The notes below the pieces were generated by a model. That model saw only the letters and a program-made list of their open reading frames with translations, made no database searches and was not told the DNA's origin. From Psychroserpens damuponensis (GTDB lineage: Bacteria > Bacteroidota > Bacteroidia > Flavobacteriales > Flavobacteriaceae), in NCBI RefSeq assembly GCF_000826655.1, contig NZ_JXJO01000011.1:1-64000 (forward strand): a DNA stretch of 64,000 nucleotides, read 5' to 3'. Shown here one piece after another: positions 25,184 through 35,459 of this stretch (the first letter of the stretch is position 1; every line of letters begins with the position of its first letter). Position numbers and translations under genes: made by a program.

Positions 25184-28021
25184 ATGTTAAAATATATCTG
25201 TTATTTTATTTTTGGAGCATCAGTTTTAGCTAATGCTCAACAACCGTCTACGTCGTCACAAACTATTAAAGATGCACTTAACAAAAAAGAGCAACTCACA
25301 AAAACTTCATTAGTTAAAAACGTTGCTTTTACCAATATTGGACCAACTGTTATGAGTGGTCGTGTTACTGATTTGGCAGTAAATCCAGACAACCCAATTG
25401 AATTTTACGTTGGCTATGCATCAGGAGGCGTTTGGCACACCATAAATAACGGTACAACGTTTACACCTATTCTAGATTCTTCGGAAACTCAAAACGTTGG
25501 AGATCTTGCTGTTGATTGGAAATCTAAAACCATTTGGGTTGGAACGGGAGAAAACAATGCCTCTCGCTCTAGTTATGCAGGAATTGGCGTTTTAAAATCT
25601 ACCGATAACGGTAAAACCTGGCAACATATGGGATTGAGAGATTCTCACCATATTGGTCGCATACTCATTAACCCTAATAATCCAGATGAAGTGGTTATTG
25701 GTGTTACTGGTCATTTATATTCTGCAAATCAAGAACGAGGAATTTACAAAACTACAGATGGTGGTAACACTTGGTCGCAAAAGCTATTTGTTGACGATAT
25801 GAGTGGTATTATTGATGTACAAACCAATCCTAATAACTTCAATTTAATGTTCGCGTCGTCATGGACTAAAGATCGTAAAGCATGGAATTTTGATGGTAAT
25901 GGCAATAATTCTGGGATCTACAAAAGCACTGATGCTGGTGATACTTGGACTAAAGTCTCTATAGAAAATAGTGGTTTTCCAACAGGACAAGGCGTTGGTA
26001 GAATTGGCTTAGCGGTTTATGATGATAATATAGTTTACGCAGTTCATGACAGCCAATTTCGTAGACCTTCCGAAGAAAAAAAAGAACCCTCAAACGTATT
26101 ATCAAAAGACGATTTTAAAACGATGACTACTGATGAGTTTTTAAAATTAGACGATAAAAAATTAAATGGCTACTTGAAAATGAATGGGTTTCAAGAGAAA
26201 TACAGAGCTGAAAATGTTAAACAAATGGTAAGAAGTGGCAATGTAAAACCTATTGATTTGGCAAGTTATTTAGAAGATGCCAATTCTATGTTATTTGACA
26301 CTCCAGTTATTGGTACTGAAGTTTATAAAAGTACAGATGGAGGTGTTACTTGGAAAAAAACACACGACGATTATCTAGATGATATTTACTACAGCTATGG
26401 ATATTATTTTGGTCATATTTATGTAGCTCCAAATAATGCAGATCATATTTATATTTATGGTGTGCCAATCGTTAAATCAAAAGATGGTGGTAAAACATAT
26501 ACTTCAATAAGCGCAGAAAATGTTCATGCAGATCATCATGCGCTATGGATTAATCCAAAAAACCCAAATCACTTAATTAATGGTAATGATGGTGGTGTAA
26601 ATATCACGTATGATGATGGCGAAAATTGGATTAAAAATAACTCGCCTGCTGTAGGACAATTCTATGCAATTAATGTAGATAATGAAAAACCATATAATGT
26701 ATATGGTGGCTTACAAGATAATGGTGTTTGGAAAGGCACATTTGGTGCTCCCGAAAATAAAGAATGGCACCAAACTGGTCAATATCCCTGGGAAAGTATA
26801 ATGGGTGGAGACGGCATGCAAATTCAAATTGATAATAGAAATCACAACGTTGTTTATACAGGATATCAATTTGGAAACTACTACAGACTTAATTTAGAGA
26901 CAGAAGAGTTTACCTACATTCAGCCAAAGCATGAGTTAGGGGAAAGTCCGTATCGTTTTAATTGGCAAACACCAATTTTACTCTCACCTCACAACCAAGA
27001 TATTTTATATTTGGGTGGTAATAAATTAATGCGTTCTATGAATCAAGGAACCGATTTTACTGCCATTTCTGGTGATTTAACCAATGGTGGCAAAAAGGGA
27101 AATGTCGCTTATGGTACTTTATCAGCTATTAGCGAATCCCCTTTTCAATTTGGCTTAATTTACACAGGTAGTGATGATGGCCTAATTCATGTTACAAATG
27201 ATGGTGGCGGAAATTGGAGAAATATTTCTAACACCTTACCAAAAGATCTTTGGGTAAGTCGCGTAGTCGCCTCACAACATAAAAAAGAACGGGTTTACGC
27301 TACATTAAACGGTTACCGTTGGGACGATTTTAAAGTCTACGCGTACATGAGTGATGATATGGGAAAAACCTGGAAAGATATTAGCGCTAACATCCCAACA
27401 TCTCCTGTGAATGTGATTAGAGAAGATTCTGAAAATGAAAACATATTATATTTAGGAACCGATAATGGTGCTTATGTATCGTTTAACAACGGAACTAGCT
27501 GGGAAGCATTTAGCAACGGACTTCCAAATGTTGCTGTGCATGATATCGTGATTCAACCCGAAGCAAAACATTTATTATTAGGAACTCATGGTCGTAGTAT
27601 TTATCAAACAGATCTCACACCACTTCAACAAATGAGTGATAGCATGAAATCTAAAAACACAACGCTTTTTAATGTAAATGATGCGAGACATTCTTCACGC
27701 TGGGGAAATGCATGGAGCAAGTGGTTTGACACCTTTGAACCTAAAACAGACGTCACGTTTTATTCTAATGTTTCCGAAGAAAAAACAATGCGTATTTATT
27801 CTGAAAAAGGAGCCCTTGTAAACCAAGTAAAAATTAATGCAGATAAAGGCTTTAATTATACAGCATACGATTTAACAGTAACTGAAAAAGGTAGAAAAGC
27901 ACTATTAAAAGAAAACACTAGTATTGATATTAATAAAGCTAAAAATGGCAAATATTATGTGCCAAAAGGCAAATATACTATTCAAATTGGTGATGAAAAA
28001 ACGACATTTGAGGTTAAATAA
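25184..28021 (+). CDS. large exported beta-propeller protein with Asp-box (BNR) repeats
   Basis: A 945-residue protein with a signal peptide ending NAQ (residue 19). It carries many Asp-box motifs of the S/T-x-D-x-G-x-T-W type: STDNGKTW, TTDGGNTW, STDAGDTW, STDGGVTW, SKDGGKTY, TYDDGENW, TNDGGGNW, SDDMGKTW and FNNGTSW. This predicts one or two VPS10/sortilin-like or sialidase-like propellers. A non-propeller insert lies around residues 295-360 (EKKEPSNVLSKDDFKTM) and a small C-terminal beta domain follows residue 830. These proteins are often called glycosyl hydrolases, but I see no catalytic residues that would establish enzymatic activity. Confidence 0.85.
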   Translation: MLKYICYFIFGASVLANAQQPSTSSQTIKDALNKKEQLTKTSLVKNVAFTNIGPTVMSGRVTDLAVNPDNPIEFYVGYASGGVWHTINNGTTFTPILDSSETQNVGDLAVDWKSKTIWVGTGENNASRSSYAGIGVLKSTDNGKTWQHMGLRDSHHIGRILINPNNPDEVVIGVTGHLYSANQERGIYKTTDGGNTWSQKLFVDDMSGIIDVQTNPNNFNLMFASSWTKDRKAWNFDGNGNNSGIYKSTDAGDTWTKVSIENSGFPTGQGVGRIGLAVYDDNIVYAVHDSQFRRPSEEKKEPSNVLSKDDFKTMTTDEFLKLDDKKLNGYLKMNGFQEKYRAENVKQMVRSGNVKPIDLASYLEDANSMLFDTPVIGTEVYKSTDGGVTWKKTHDDYLDDIYYSYGYYFGHIYVAPNNADHIYIYGVPIVKSKDGGKTYTSISAENVHADHHALWINPKNPNHLINGNDGGVNITYDDGENWIKNNSPAVGQFYAINVDNEKPYNVYGGLQDNGVWKGTFGAPENKEWHQTGQYPWESIMGGDGMQIQIDNRNHNVVYTGYQFGNYYRLNLETEEFTYIQPKHELGESPYRFNWQTPILLSPHNQDILYLGGNKLMRSMNQGTDFTAISGDLTNGGKKGNVAYGTLSAISESPFQFGLIYTGSDDGLIHVTNDGGGNWRNISNTLPKDLWVSRVVASQHKKERVYATLNGYRWDDFKVYAYMSDDMGKTWKDISANIPTSPVNVIREDSENENILYLGTDNGAYVSFNNGTSWEAFSNGLPNVAVHDIVIQPEAKHLLLGTHGRSIYQTDLTPLQQMSDSMKSKNTTLFNVNDARHSSRWGNAWSKWFDTFEPKTDVTFYSNVSEEKTMRIYSEKGALVNQVKINADKGFNYTAYDLTVTEKGRKALLKENTSIDINKAKNGKYYVPKGKYTIQIGDEKTTFEVK

Positions 28022-28060
28022 TCGATTGAAATAAACCTACCTTTTTTCGATGATATACTA

Positions 28061-28903
28061 ATGCCAAAAGAAACCTACACGACGTTAAAACCTAAAAGTG
28101 ATGTGCTTTCTAAGTACATCGCTTATTATTATTTTAATACTTCAAAAGAAACCAATTATACAAAATCCTTTGTGTTTTATCCGCATTATAGAAACTCTAT
28201 AACCGTATATCAAAATTCTAAAATTAGCTTTAATGGCAATACCTCTAAAGTAGTACCTAATGCACATCAAGATTTTGAAATTATATACACAGGAATTCAT
28301 CCCAATAGTCGATTTGGAAAAATCATAGCACCTTTTGATAAAATAGGCATTGTTTTTCAGCCCTTAGGATTGAATAATTTTTTATCTGAATCCCTTACCG
28401 AAATCGTAACTGAGGATCCAATGAGAAATTTTAATTACTTCGGAAACGACTTCGTCACAGTTTTAAATCAAGTTTATAATACTTCAGATTTTGATGAAAA
28501 AGTAATGGTATTAGATGCTTTTTTATTGCAAAACATTAAGCCTTTTCAAGACCATCGACTTATTAAAGCTGTAGATTTAATGTTTAAGGGCGATTTGAGT
28601 GTTTTAGAAATTTCCGAAGCATTACATATCAACCGAAAAACTTTGCTGCGCTTATTTAAAAAACACCTTAACTGCTCACCCAAATCGTTTTCTAATTTGG
28701 TTAAATTTAGAAAAGCCATCAATACCTATCAAGAATACAAACCTGCGTTAACAGATTTAGCCTATCAAAATGATTATTATGATCAGTCTGATTTTATCAA
28801 ACATTTTAAAAAAATTACTGGTTTTAATCCTAAAAAATTCTTTGGTAATTTATCACATCTTGGTACTGAAGACACATTTTGGACGGTTTTAAAATCTAAG
28901 TAA
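28061..28903 (+). CDS. AraC family transcriptional regulator
   Basis: A 280-residue regulator. The N-terminal part (1-150) is a DUF6597-type or cupin-like sensor (KSDVLSKYIAYYYFNTS). The C-terminal 100 residues form the double helix-turn-helix: LSVLEISEALHINRKTLLRLFKKHLNCSPKSFSNLVKFRKA and LAYQNDYYDQSDFIKHFKKITGFNPKKF. It begins 39 bases after the propeller gene on the same strand. Its targets are unknown; the neighbouring lipoprotein and esterase genes are candidates. Confidence 0.9.
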   Translation: MPKETYTTLKPKSDVLSKYIAYYYFNTSKETNYTKSFVFYPHYRNSITVYQNSKISFNGNTSKVVPNAHQDFEIIYTGIHPNSRFGKIIAPFDKIGIVFQPLGLNNFLSESLTEIVTEDPMRNFNYFGNDFVTVLNQVYNTSDFDEKVMVLDAFLLQNIKPFQDHRLIKAVDLMFKGDLSVLEISEALHINRKTLLRLFKKHLNCSPKSFSNLVKFRKAINTYQEYKPALTDLAYQNDYYDQSDFIKHFKKITGFNPKKFFGNLSHLGTEDTFWTVLKSK

Positions 28904-28941
28904 CTGTCCCATTTCTACAATTTTTTAAATTATTATGGCCT

Positions 28942-28949
28942 TAAATTTG
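28942..28949 (+). promoter_or_regulatory. -7 element upstream of the DUF6624 gene
   Basis: TAAATTTG lies 23 bases before ATG 28973, so this gene and the esterase after it can be transcribed independently of the AraC gene. Confidence 0.5.
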
Positions 28950-28972
28950 TCATGCACATCATCTAAAAACGC

Positions 28973-29656
28973 ATGAATAAAACTCTTAATTTAATTTGCA
29001 TTGTTCTAATAATGTTGTCTTGTAAAGACACTCCTAAAGATACTGGTTTAATTAAAAAGGAAGTCGTATTTAATCAAGCATTAGCTGATGAACTTAGTAA
29101 AATGGCCGAGTTAGATCAGGTTGCTGCCTATATTCCACAAGGAAAGCATAAGGAATTATCAGAAAACAGCTGGAATACATTTAAAGACAGTGTGTTTACA
29201 ACGCACGAAAAACGACTTCAAGAGATTTTTAACACACATGGCTTTACGGGTTATGATTTAGTAGGAAAAGAAGGTGCTACTAATTTTTGGTTAATGGTAC
29301 AACACAGTGACCATAACCCCGAATTTCAAACTAAGGTTTTAAAACAAATGAAAATTGAGATCGAAAATAATAATGCAGACCCAAGTGATTATGGACTTTT
29401 AGTTGATCGAGTTCTACTTAATACAGGAAAAGCTCAGGTTTATGGCACTCAAGTCACTTATAATATGAATACAGGACAAGCTTATCCTAAACCGTTAAGT
29501 GACAGTATCAACGTCAATGAAAGAAGAAAATCTATCCATTTAGAACCCTTAGAAGCTTATTTAAACACCATGACTGAGATGCATTTTGAAATGAACAAAG
29601 ACTATTATTTAAAAGATAAAGGAATTTTAGAACCAAAATTATATCCTATAGAATAA
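28973..29656 (+). CDS. DUF6624 domain lipoprotein
   Basis: A 227-residue predicted lipoprotein (lipobox VLIMLSC, Cys17). The domain matches DUF6624: YDLVGKEGATNFWLMVQHSDHNPEFQTKVLKQM, YGLLVDRVLLNTGKAQVYGTQVTYN and NVNERRKSIHLEPLEAYLN. No activity is known for the family. It is followed after 28 bases by the esterase gene, probably in one transcript. Confidence 0.82.
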   Translation: MNKTLNLICIVLIMLSCKDTPKDTGLIKKEVVFNQALADELSKMAELDQVAAYIPQGKHKELSENSWNTFKDSVFTTHEKRLQEIFNTHGFTGYDLVGKEGATNFWLMVQHSDHNPEFQTKVLKQMKIEIENNNADPSDYGLLVDRVLLNTGKAQVYGTQVTYNMNTGQAYPKPLSDSINVNERRKSIHLEPLEAYLNTMTEMHFEMNKDYYLKDKGILEPKLYPIE

Positions 29657-29684
29657 CATTTAATCATCATCAAAAAACGACATT

Positions 29685-30908
29685 ATGAAAATCAATAGTT
29701 TAATCGCATTCTTATTAGTAACCATTTACTCTAGTTTTGCTCAACAGTATTCTGGAACATCAAAAACGCACACTTTAACATCAAAAGCGTTTGAGGCAGA
29801 ACGTGAAATACGTGTGTACCTTCCATTTTCTTATTCTGAAAATAAAACTCAAGAGTATCCTGTGATTTATTTATTTGATGGTCAATTTGATCCGCTTTTT
29901 GATATGACAAGTGGCACCATGGATTATATGTCTCAGGTTGGAGAGTTTAACCAATATATTATTGTTGGCATCAAGACAACGCAACGCGCACGTGAATTTA
30001 CTCCAATGTATACAGACAAAAAGACTCAAGAAGGTTGGGGAGAAACCAAAGTTGGAGAGGCACATATTTTGGAAGATCATTTACAAAACGAGATATTTCC
30101 CTTAATTGAAAAAACATACAGAATCCAACCTTTTAGATTAGCAATAGGACATTCTCTAGGTGGAACATTTGTGTTAAACTCGGTATTAAGCAAACCAGAA
30201 TTTTTTCAAGCAGTGATTGCAATTAGTCCCAATTTAGAATATGATAATGAGCAAATAAACAAACGTTTTGACACCTATTTAAAAACGCATGATACTTTGA
30301 AAAAATTCATTTATGTGTCTGCTGGAACCGTAGGTGGCATGGAAAATAACTTTAGAAAAGCTTCAGAAAAACTCGATCACATAATTAACTATCATAATCC
30401 CAAAAATTTAGAGTATCACTTTACAGTTTTTGAAGGCGAAAATCATTCTACAACACCAATTCATACTATTAATAAAGGGTTTTCTGAGATGGCTAAAATC
30501 TGGACGATTTCCGAAGAAAAAAATGAAGAACTCATAAAAGACAATACCATTCCTTTTGTTGACGACCTCAAATCGTTTTATTCTGAACTTTCAAAATTTG
30601 CAGGATATGAAGTATTACCTTCTGTAGATGAAATTAACACCTTTGGTTATGACTGTCTATATTACAAAAAGTATGAAGATGCATTAGGTGTTTTTAATTG
30701 GGCACTATCACTATATCCAGATAATGCAAATCTTTATGACAGTACAGCCGAGGCTTATCTCAAATCTGGAAACAAGAATGAAGCCAGCCGATATTATAGT
30801 AAAGCATTAGAGATATTGGAGAAAACAAGAGATGATTATGACGCTGAGTCATACGATTATTATAAATCTATGTTTATAAAAAATCGAGATGCGGTTGAGA
30901 AAACATAA
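29685..30908 (+). CDS. exported esterase (alpha/beta hydrolase) with C-terminal TPR repeats
   Basis: A 407-residue protein with a signal peptide (MKINSLIAFLLVTIYSSFAQ). Residues about 25-260 are a putative-esterase (Fes/EntD-like) hydrolase domain with YPVIYLFDGQFD, nucleophile Ser157 in IGHSLGGTFVLN and a likely catalytic His in FEGENHSTTP. After a linker, residues about 320-395 contain two TPR-like repeats (YYKKYEDALGVFNWALSLYPDN and YLKSGNKNEASRYYSKALEI). This esterase-TPR fusion is seen in Bacteroidota. The substrate is unknown. Confidence 0.87.
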   Translation: MKINSLIAFLLVTIYSSFAQQYSGTSKTHTLTSKAFEAEREIRVYLPFSYSENKTQEYPVIYLFDGQFDPLFDMTSGTMDYMSQVGEFNQYIIVGIKTTQRAREFTPMYTDKKTQEGWGETKVGEAHILEDHLQNEIFPLIEKTYRIQPFRLAIGHSLGGTFVLNSVLSKPEFFQAVIAISPNLEYDNEQINKRFDTYLKTHDTLKKFIYVSAGTVGGMENNFRKASEKLDHIINYHNPKNLEYHFTVFEGENHSTTPIHTINKGFSEMAKIWTISEEKNEELIKDNTIPFVDDLKSFYSELSKFAGYEVLPSVDEINTFGYDCLYYKKYEDALGVFNWALSLYPDNANLYDSTAEAYLKSGNKNEASRYYSKALEILEKTRDDYDAESYDYYKSMFIKNRDAVEKT

Positions 30909-30958
30909 ATACAATACTTTTTTAATATTTTTAGAGTTATATATCAAACTCTAAACTA

Positions 30959-31828
30959 ATGAAAGTATTTAAATTACTATGGCTATTTATTGTTATAATT
31001 CTAATGGCTTGTGGTGAAGATCAAGATGATACTTCACAACCAAATAGTCCTAATTTAATTATAAAATTAAAATTTGACCCAACACAAGAGCGCTTAGGTA
31101 ATTTAGGACAACCAGCTTCTGTAAGTTCAGGCAATGCCGCTCAATCTCCTACAATACAACAAATGAGTGCCAATTATATAGAACTAGCGCCAACTTCAAC
31201 AACAGCTTTAGGCACAGGTGAAATTATTTTTAATGGTGATGAAACCACTGCTGGAGGTGATGTTGCTATAAATTTTCAAAATGCAGTTTTTGCTGGAAAC
31301 AATAACACTTTCTTAACCATTCCATTAAGTGAAATTGCTACAGGAAATTACGAATGGGTAAGAGTCTCTTTAGCCTATCAAGAAGGTGATATTGATATAT
31401 TAGTGAATGGACAAGATATCACTGGAACCTTAGCTAGTTTTGTAGGTTATAACTCATATATTACATCTTTTAACCTTAATGGAAGCACGTTTAATGTCAA
31501 TGAAAATAAAGCACAAGGGTTTTGGGCTTTTGAAGCTTTAGGTTTTACAACTCAAGGACAAGCACCAGTAGGAGCGACAACGGTCCCAAATCCGTTATCT
31601 AATACATCTCCAGTTCCTTCAGGATCTTGTATTGTTACTGGTGAGTTTGAAAATACATTATCACTTACGGGTAACGAAACTCAAGACATCATTATAACAC
31701 TTTCATTTTCAACTAATCATAGCTTTGAATGGACAGAAGTACATATGGATGGAAAATACGAACCTGAAGCTGGCGAGCAAGTCATAGATATGGGATTAAG
31801 AGGCCTAATACCTGTGATATCTAATTAA
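30959..31828 (+). CDS. hypothetical lipoprotein
   Basis: A 289-residue protein with signal sequence and lipobox IILMACGED (Cys19), acidic after the cysteine, which fits surface export of flavobacterial lipoproteins. The mature part is beta-rich and low in charge, with stretches such as LIIKLKFDPTQERLGNLGQPA near the N-terminus and SLTGNETQDIIITLSFSTNHSFEWTEV and DMGLRGLIP near the C-terminus. I do not recognise a family; it resembles cell-surface lipoproteins of unknown role. It sits alone between the esterase and the sdh operon. Confidence 0.75.
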   Translation: MKVFKLLWLFIVIILMACGEDQDDTSQPNSPNLIIKLKFDPTQERLGNLGQPASVSSGNAAQSPTIQQMSANYIELAPTSTTALGTGEIIFNGDETTAGGDVAINFQNAVFAGNNNTFLTIPLSEIATGNYEWVRVSLAYQEGDIDILVNGQDITGTLASFVGYNSYITSFNLNGSTFNVNENKAQGFWAFEALGFTTQGQAPVGATTVPNPLSNTSPVPSGSCIVTGEFENTLSLTGNETQDIIITLSFSTNHSFEWTEVHMDGKYEPEAGEQVIDMGLRGLIPVISN

Positions 31829-31861
31829 ACCCATTCTAAATAACTAAAATAGAAACTAAAA

Positions 31862-31893
31862 TTTGCTGTGCTAGCCTCTGAGCCTTATCTTTG
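31862..31893 (+). promoter_or_regulatory. sdhCAB promoter, full Bacteroidota consensus
   Basis: TTTG (31862-31865), 20 bases, then TATCTTTG (31886-31893). This is an exact match to the TTTG-N20-TAnnTTTG arrangement. It lies 27 bases before ATG 31921 and excludes an upstream in-frame TTG at 31891, which is part of the -7 element. Confidence 0.8.
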
Positions 31894-31920
31894 TATAACA
31901 AACATTCAACCACAATTATA

Positions 31921-32595
31921 ATGAGCGGAATTTTAAATTCGTCTATTGGAAGAAAGTTTGCCATGGCACTTTCGGCACTCTTCCTAATGATTTTCTTATT
32001 ACAACATTTTGCAATTAACATTCTATCTGTCTTTAGCCCAGATGCTTTTAATGAAGTATCTCATTTTATGGGAACATTTTGGGCAGTTCAGTATCTATTG
32101 CAACCTGTTTTAATATTTGGTGTCATCTTTCACTTTGTTATGGGTTTTGTCTTAGAGATAAAAAACAACAGAGCAAGACAAATTAGCTATGCTAAAAACA
32201 ACGGATCTGCAAATTCATCTTGGATGAGTAGAAATATGATCTGGAGTGGATTAGCAATTTTAGCTTTTATCGTTTTACACTTTATTGATTTTTGGATTCC
32301 AGAAATAAACACAAAATATATCGTTGGTGATATGTCTGGTATGCATAATGGCGAGTACAGATATTTTCATGAATTAGTAGAGAAATTTCACAGTCCGATT
32401 AGAGTTGGAGCTTATGTTATAGCATTTGTGTTTTTAGCATTACACTTATTGCATGGTTTTAATTCTGCATTTCAATCGGTTGGTGCAAACAATAAATACA
32501 CCAAAGGATTGGTAGGATTTAGTAAAGTATATGCAATCGGTATTCCTTTAGGATTTATTTTCATCGCATTGTTTCATCATTTAACAGGACATTAA
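31921..32595 (+). CDS. sdhC: succinate dehydrogenase cytochrome b subunit (SdhC)
   Basis: A 224-residue membrane subunit starting MSGILNSSIGRKFAMALS. It has five hydrophobic helices. Conserved histidines in LLQHFAINIL, VIFHFVMG, IVLHFIDFW, EKFHSPIRVGAY and LALHLLHGFNSAFQSVG are likely ligands of the two b hemes. A single large subunit of this kind, followed directly by sdhA and sdhB, is the di-heme, quinone-reactive type found in Bacteroidota. It is 13 bases from sdhA. Confidence 0.93.
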   Translation: MSGILNSSIGRKFAMALSALFLMIFLLQHFAINILSVFSPDAFNEVSHFMGTFWAVQYLLQPVLIFGVIFHFVMGFVLEIKNNRARQISYAKNNGSANSSWMSRNMIWSGLAILAFIVLHFIDFWIPEINTKYIVGDMSGMHNGEYRYFHELVEKFHSPIRVGAYVIAFVFLALHLLHGFNSAFQSVGANNKYTKGLVGFSKVYAIGIPLGFIFIALFHHLTGH

Positions 32596-32608
32596 AAATT
32601 AGCTTTCT

Positions 32609-34621
32609 ATGGCTTTAGATTCAAAAATACCAAAAGGTCCAATTAAAGATAAATGGACAGATTATAAAAACCACATCGACTTAGTAAATCCAGCTAACAA
32701 GCGTAACATAGATGTTATCGTTGTTGGTACAGGATTGGCAGGTGGATCTGCTGCTGCTACTTTAGCAGAGTTAGGATATAACGTAAAAGCATTTTGTTTT
32801 CAAGATTCTCCAAGACGTGCGCACTCAATTGCAGCACAAGGAGGTATCAACGCAGCAAAAAACTACCAAGGAGATGGTGATTCTACATATCGATTATTTT
32901 ACGATACTGTAAAAGGTGGAGATTATCGTTCTCGTGAAGCTAACGTTTATCGTCTAGCAGAAGTTTCGGCAAATATTATTGACCAATGTGTTGCTCAAGG
33001 TGTTCCTTTTGCAAGAGAATATGGTGGATTATTAGATAACCGTTCGTTTGGTGGTGTATTAGTATCTCGTACTTTTTATGCAGCTGGACAAACAGGACAA
33101 CAACTATTATTAGGAGCGTATTCTGCTATGAACCGCCAAATTGGTCGTGGTAAAATCAAAATGTACAATCGTCACGAAATGTTAGACGTTGTTAAAGTTG
33201 ATGGAAAAGCTCGAGGCATTATAACGCGTAACTTAATTACTGGTGAAATTGAAAGACACTCAGCTCATGCTGTAGTTCTTGGAACTGGTGGTTATGGTAA
33301 CGTATTCTTCTTATCAACTAATGCGATGGGAAGTAATGTTACAGCAGCTTGGAAAGCTCACAAACGTGGTGCTTACTTTGCTAACCCATGTTACACACAA
33401 ATTCACCCAACATGTATTCCAGTATCTGGAGATCATCAGTCTAAACTAACGTTAATGTCTGAGTCTTTACGTAATGATGGACGTATTTGGGTACCAAAAC
33501 ACATGAAAGATGTTGAGGCTATTAAAGCTGGAACATTAAAACCTAAAGATTTAGCCGAAGACGATCGCGATTATTACTTAGAGCGTCGTTATCCTGCTTT
33601 TGGAAACTTAGTACCTCGTGATGTGGCCTCTCGTGCAGCAAAAGAGCGCTGTGATGCTGGTTTTGGTGTTAATGCAACTGGTGAAGCTGTGTTCCTTGAT
33701 TTTGCTTCTGCAATTCAGCGCTACGGAAAAGAAACAGCTCACGTTAAAGGCTTAGATGAAAATGATGCAGCTCTTGTTAAGAAATTAGGACAAGAAGTTA
33801 TCAAAAATAAATACGGAAACTTATTCCAAATGTATGAGAAGATCGTAGATCAAGATCCATACAATACACCAATGATGATTTATCCTGCAGTACACTATAC
33901 AATGGGTGGCGTTTGGGTAGATTATAACTTAATGACTACTGTACCTGGTTTATATTGTATTGGTGAAGCTAATTTCTCTGATCATGGTGCAAACAGACTT
34001 GGAGCTTCGGCTTTAATGCAAGGTCTAGCCGATGGTTATTTTGTATTACCATATACTATTGGTGATTATTTATCTAATGATATTCGTACTGGTCCAATTT
34101 CAACGGAAACAAAAGAATTTGAAGACGCTGAAAAAGAAGTACGTGAAAAAATAAACTTCTTCGTTTCAAATGAAGGACAACACTCTGTAGATTATTTCCA
34201 TAAGAGATTAGGAAAAATTATGTGGAACAAAGTAGGAATGTCCAGAAACGTTCAAGGTTTAACCGAAGCTATTTCAGAAATAAAAGCTTTAAGAGAGCAA
34301 TTCTGGAAAGAAGTAAAAGTACCTGGAACTAACGAAGAGTATAACGAAGAATTAGCAAAAGCTGGTCGAGTAGCAGATTTCTTAGAGTTAGGAGAATTGT
34401 TTGCTAAAGATGCTTTAAATAGAGAAGAATCTTGTGGAGGACACTTTAGAGAAGACTCTGTAGAATTAGACGGAGAGCAAAAAGGAGAAGCATTACGTGA
34501 CGATGAAAATTTTGCTTACGTTTCTGCTTGGGAATACAAAGGAGAACCTAGTGATGCCGTATTACATAAAGAGCAACTAGAGTTTAATGATATTGAATTA
34601 AAACAAAGAAGTTACAAATAA
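32609..34621 (+). CDS. sdhA: succinate dehydrogenase flavoprotein subunit
   Basis: A 670-residue flavoprotein that oxidises succinate to fumarate (or the reverse). The FAD-binding Rossmann motif is [22 protein letters not shown] (34-55). The covalent FAD site is the His in [14 protein letters not shown], and the active-site region includes QIHPTCIP and the C-terminal helical domain SMSRNVQGL-like segment. [27 protein letters not shown] is the family C-terminal FAD motif. It lies between sdhC and sdhB with 9-13 base gaps. Confidence 0.98.
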   Translation: MALDSKIPKGPIKDKWTDYKNHIDLVNPANKRNIDVIVVGTGLAGGSAAATLAELGYNVKAFCFQDSPRRAHSIAAQGGINAAKNYQGDGDSTYRLFYDTVKGGDYRSREANVYRLAEVSANIIDQCVAQGVPFAREYGGLLDNRSFGGVLVSRTFYAAGQTGQQLLLGAYSAMNRQIGRGKIKMYNRHEMLDVVKVDGKARGIITRNLITGEIERHSAHAVVLGTGGYGNVFFLSTNAMGSNVTAAWKAHKRGAYFANPCYTQIHPTCIPVSGDHQSKLTLMSESLRNDGRIWVPKHMKDVEAIKAGTLKPKDLAEDDRDYYLERRYPAFGNLVPRDVASRAAKERCDAGFGVNATGEAVFLDFASAIQRYGKETAHVKGLDENDAALVKKLGQEVIKNKYGNLFQMYEKIVDQDPYNTPMMIYPAVHYTMGGVWVDYNLMTTVPGLYCIGEANFSDHGANRLGASALMQGLADGYFVLPYTIGDYLSNDIRTGPISTETKEFEDAEKEVREKINFFVSNEGQHSVDYFHKRLGKIMWNKVGMSRNVQGLTEAISEIKALREQFWKEVKVPGTNEEYNEELAKAGRVADFLELGELFAKDALNREESCGGHFREDSVELDGEQKGEALRDDENFAYVSAWEYKGEPSDAVLHKEQLEFNDIELKQRSYK

Positions 34622-34630
34622 AGGATAGCT

Positions 34631-35380
34631 ATGATGAATTTAACACTAAAGATTTGGCGTCAAAAAAACGCAAGTGATAAAGGGAGTATGGTTGATTATA
34701 AAGTCAGCGATATCTCACCAGATATGTCTTTCCTTGAAATGCTAGATGTTTTAAACGAACAATTGGTCAACAATAACGAAAGTCCTGTCGCTTTTGATCA
34801 CGATTGTCGTGAAGGTATTTGCGGTATGTGCTCGTTATATATTAATGGAGAAGCTCATGGTCCAGATCGTGGAGTAACCACTTGCCAGTTGCACATGCGA
34901 ATGTTTAAAGATGGAGACACAATTACAATTGAGCCATTTAGAGCAACTGCATTTCCTGTAGTAAAAGATTTAATTGTAGATAGAAGTTCTTTTGATCGCG
35001 TACAACATGCTGGTGGATTTATTTCTGTAAACACATCTGGTAATACTATTGACGCTAATGCGATTCCTGTAAATAAACATGATGCTGATGATGCCTTTTC
35101 TGCAGCAACTTGTATTGGTTGTGGAGCTTGTGTTGCATCTTGTAAAAACTCATCTGCAATGTTATTTGTTGGAGCAAAAGTATCTCAATTTGCATTATTA
35201 CCACAAGGTAAGGTAGAAGCTACAGATCGTGTTTTAAACATGGTCAAACAAATGGATGAAGAAGGTTTTGGTAACTGCACCAACACTGGAGCTTGTGAAG
35301 TTGAATGCCCTAAAGGAATTTCTCTAGAGAACATTGCTCGCATGAATCGTGAGTATTTAAAAGCATCACTTAAAGGTTAA
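34631..35380 (+). CDS. sdhB: succinate dehydrogenase iron-sulfur subunit
   Basis: A 249-residue subunit carrying three clusters. The [2Fe-2S] ligands are in [19 protein letters not shown] and TTCQLH; the other cluster sites are in [15 protein letters not shown] and [15 protein letters not shown]. It passes electrons from SdhA to the hemes of SdhC. The start is ATG 34631; the adjacent ATG at 34634 is equally possible. The operon ends in a terminator 24 bases downstream. Confidence 0.97.
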   Translation: MMNLTLKIWRQKNASDKGSMVDYKVSDISPDMSFLEMLDVLNEQLVNNNESPVAFDHDCREGICGMCSLYINGEAHGPDRGVTTCQLHMRMFKDGDTITIEPFRATAFPVVKDLIVDRSSFDRVQHAGGFISVNTSGNTIDANAIPVNKHDADDAFSAATCIGCGACVASCKNSSAMLFVGAKVSQFALLPQGKVEATDRVLNMVKQMDEEGFGNCTNTGACEVECPKGISLENIARMNREYLKASLKG

Positions 35381-35403
35381 TACTACTTAAATTAAATATG
35401 TTT

Positions 35404-35436
35404 AAACCCAAGTTGTAACGACTTGGGTTTTTTTGT
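35404..35436 (+). terminator. intrinsic terminator after sdhB
   Basis: AAACCCAAGT (35404-35413) pairs with ACTTGGGTTT (35421-35430) across a seven-base loop and is followed by a T-run. Confidence 0.9.
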
Positions 35437-35459
35437 TTCTTTATACTTTAAAACAACTT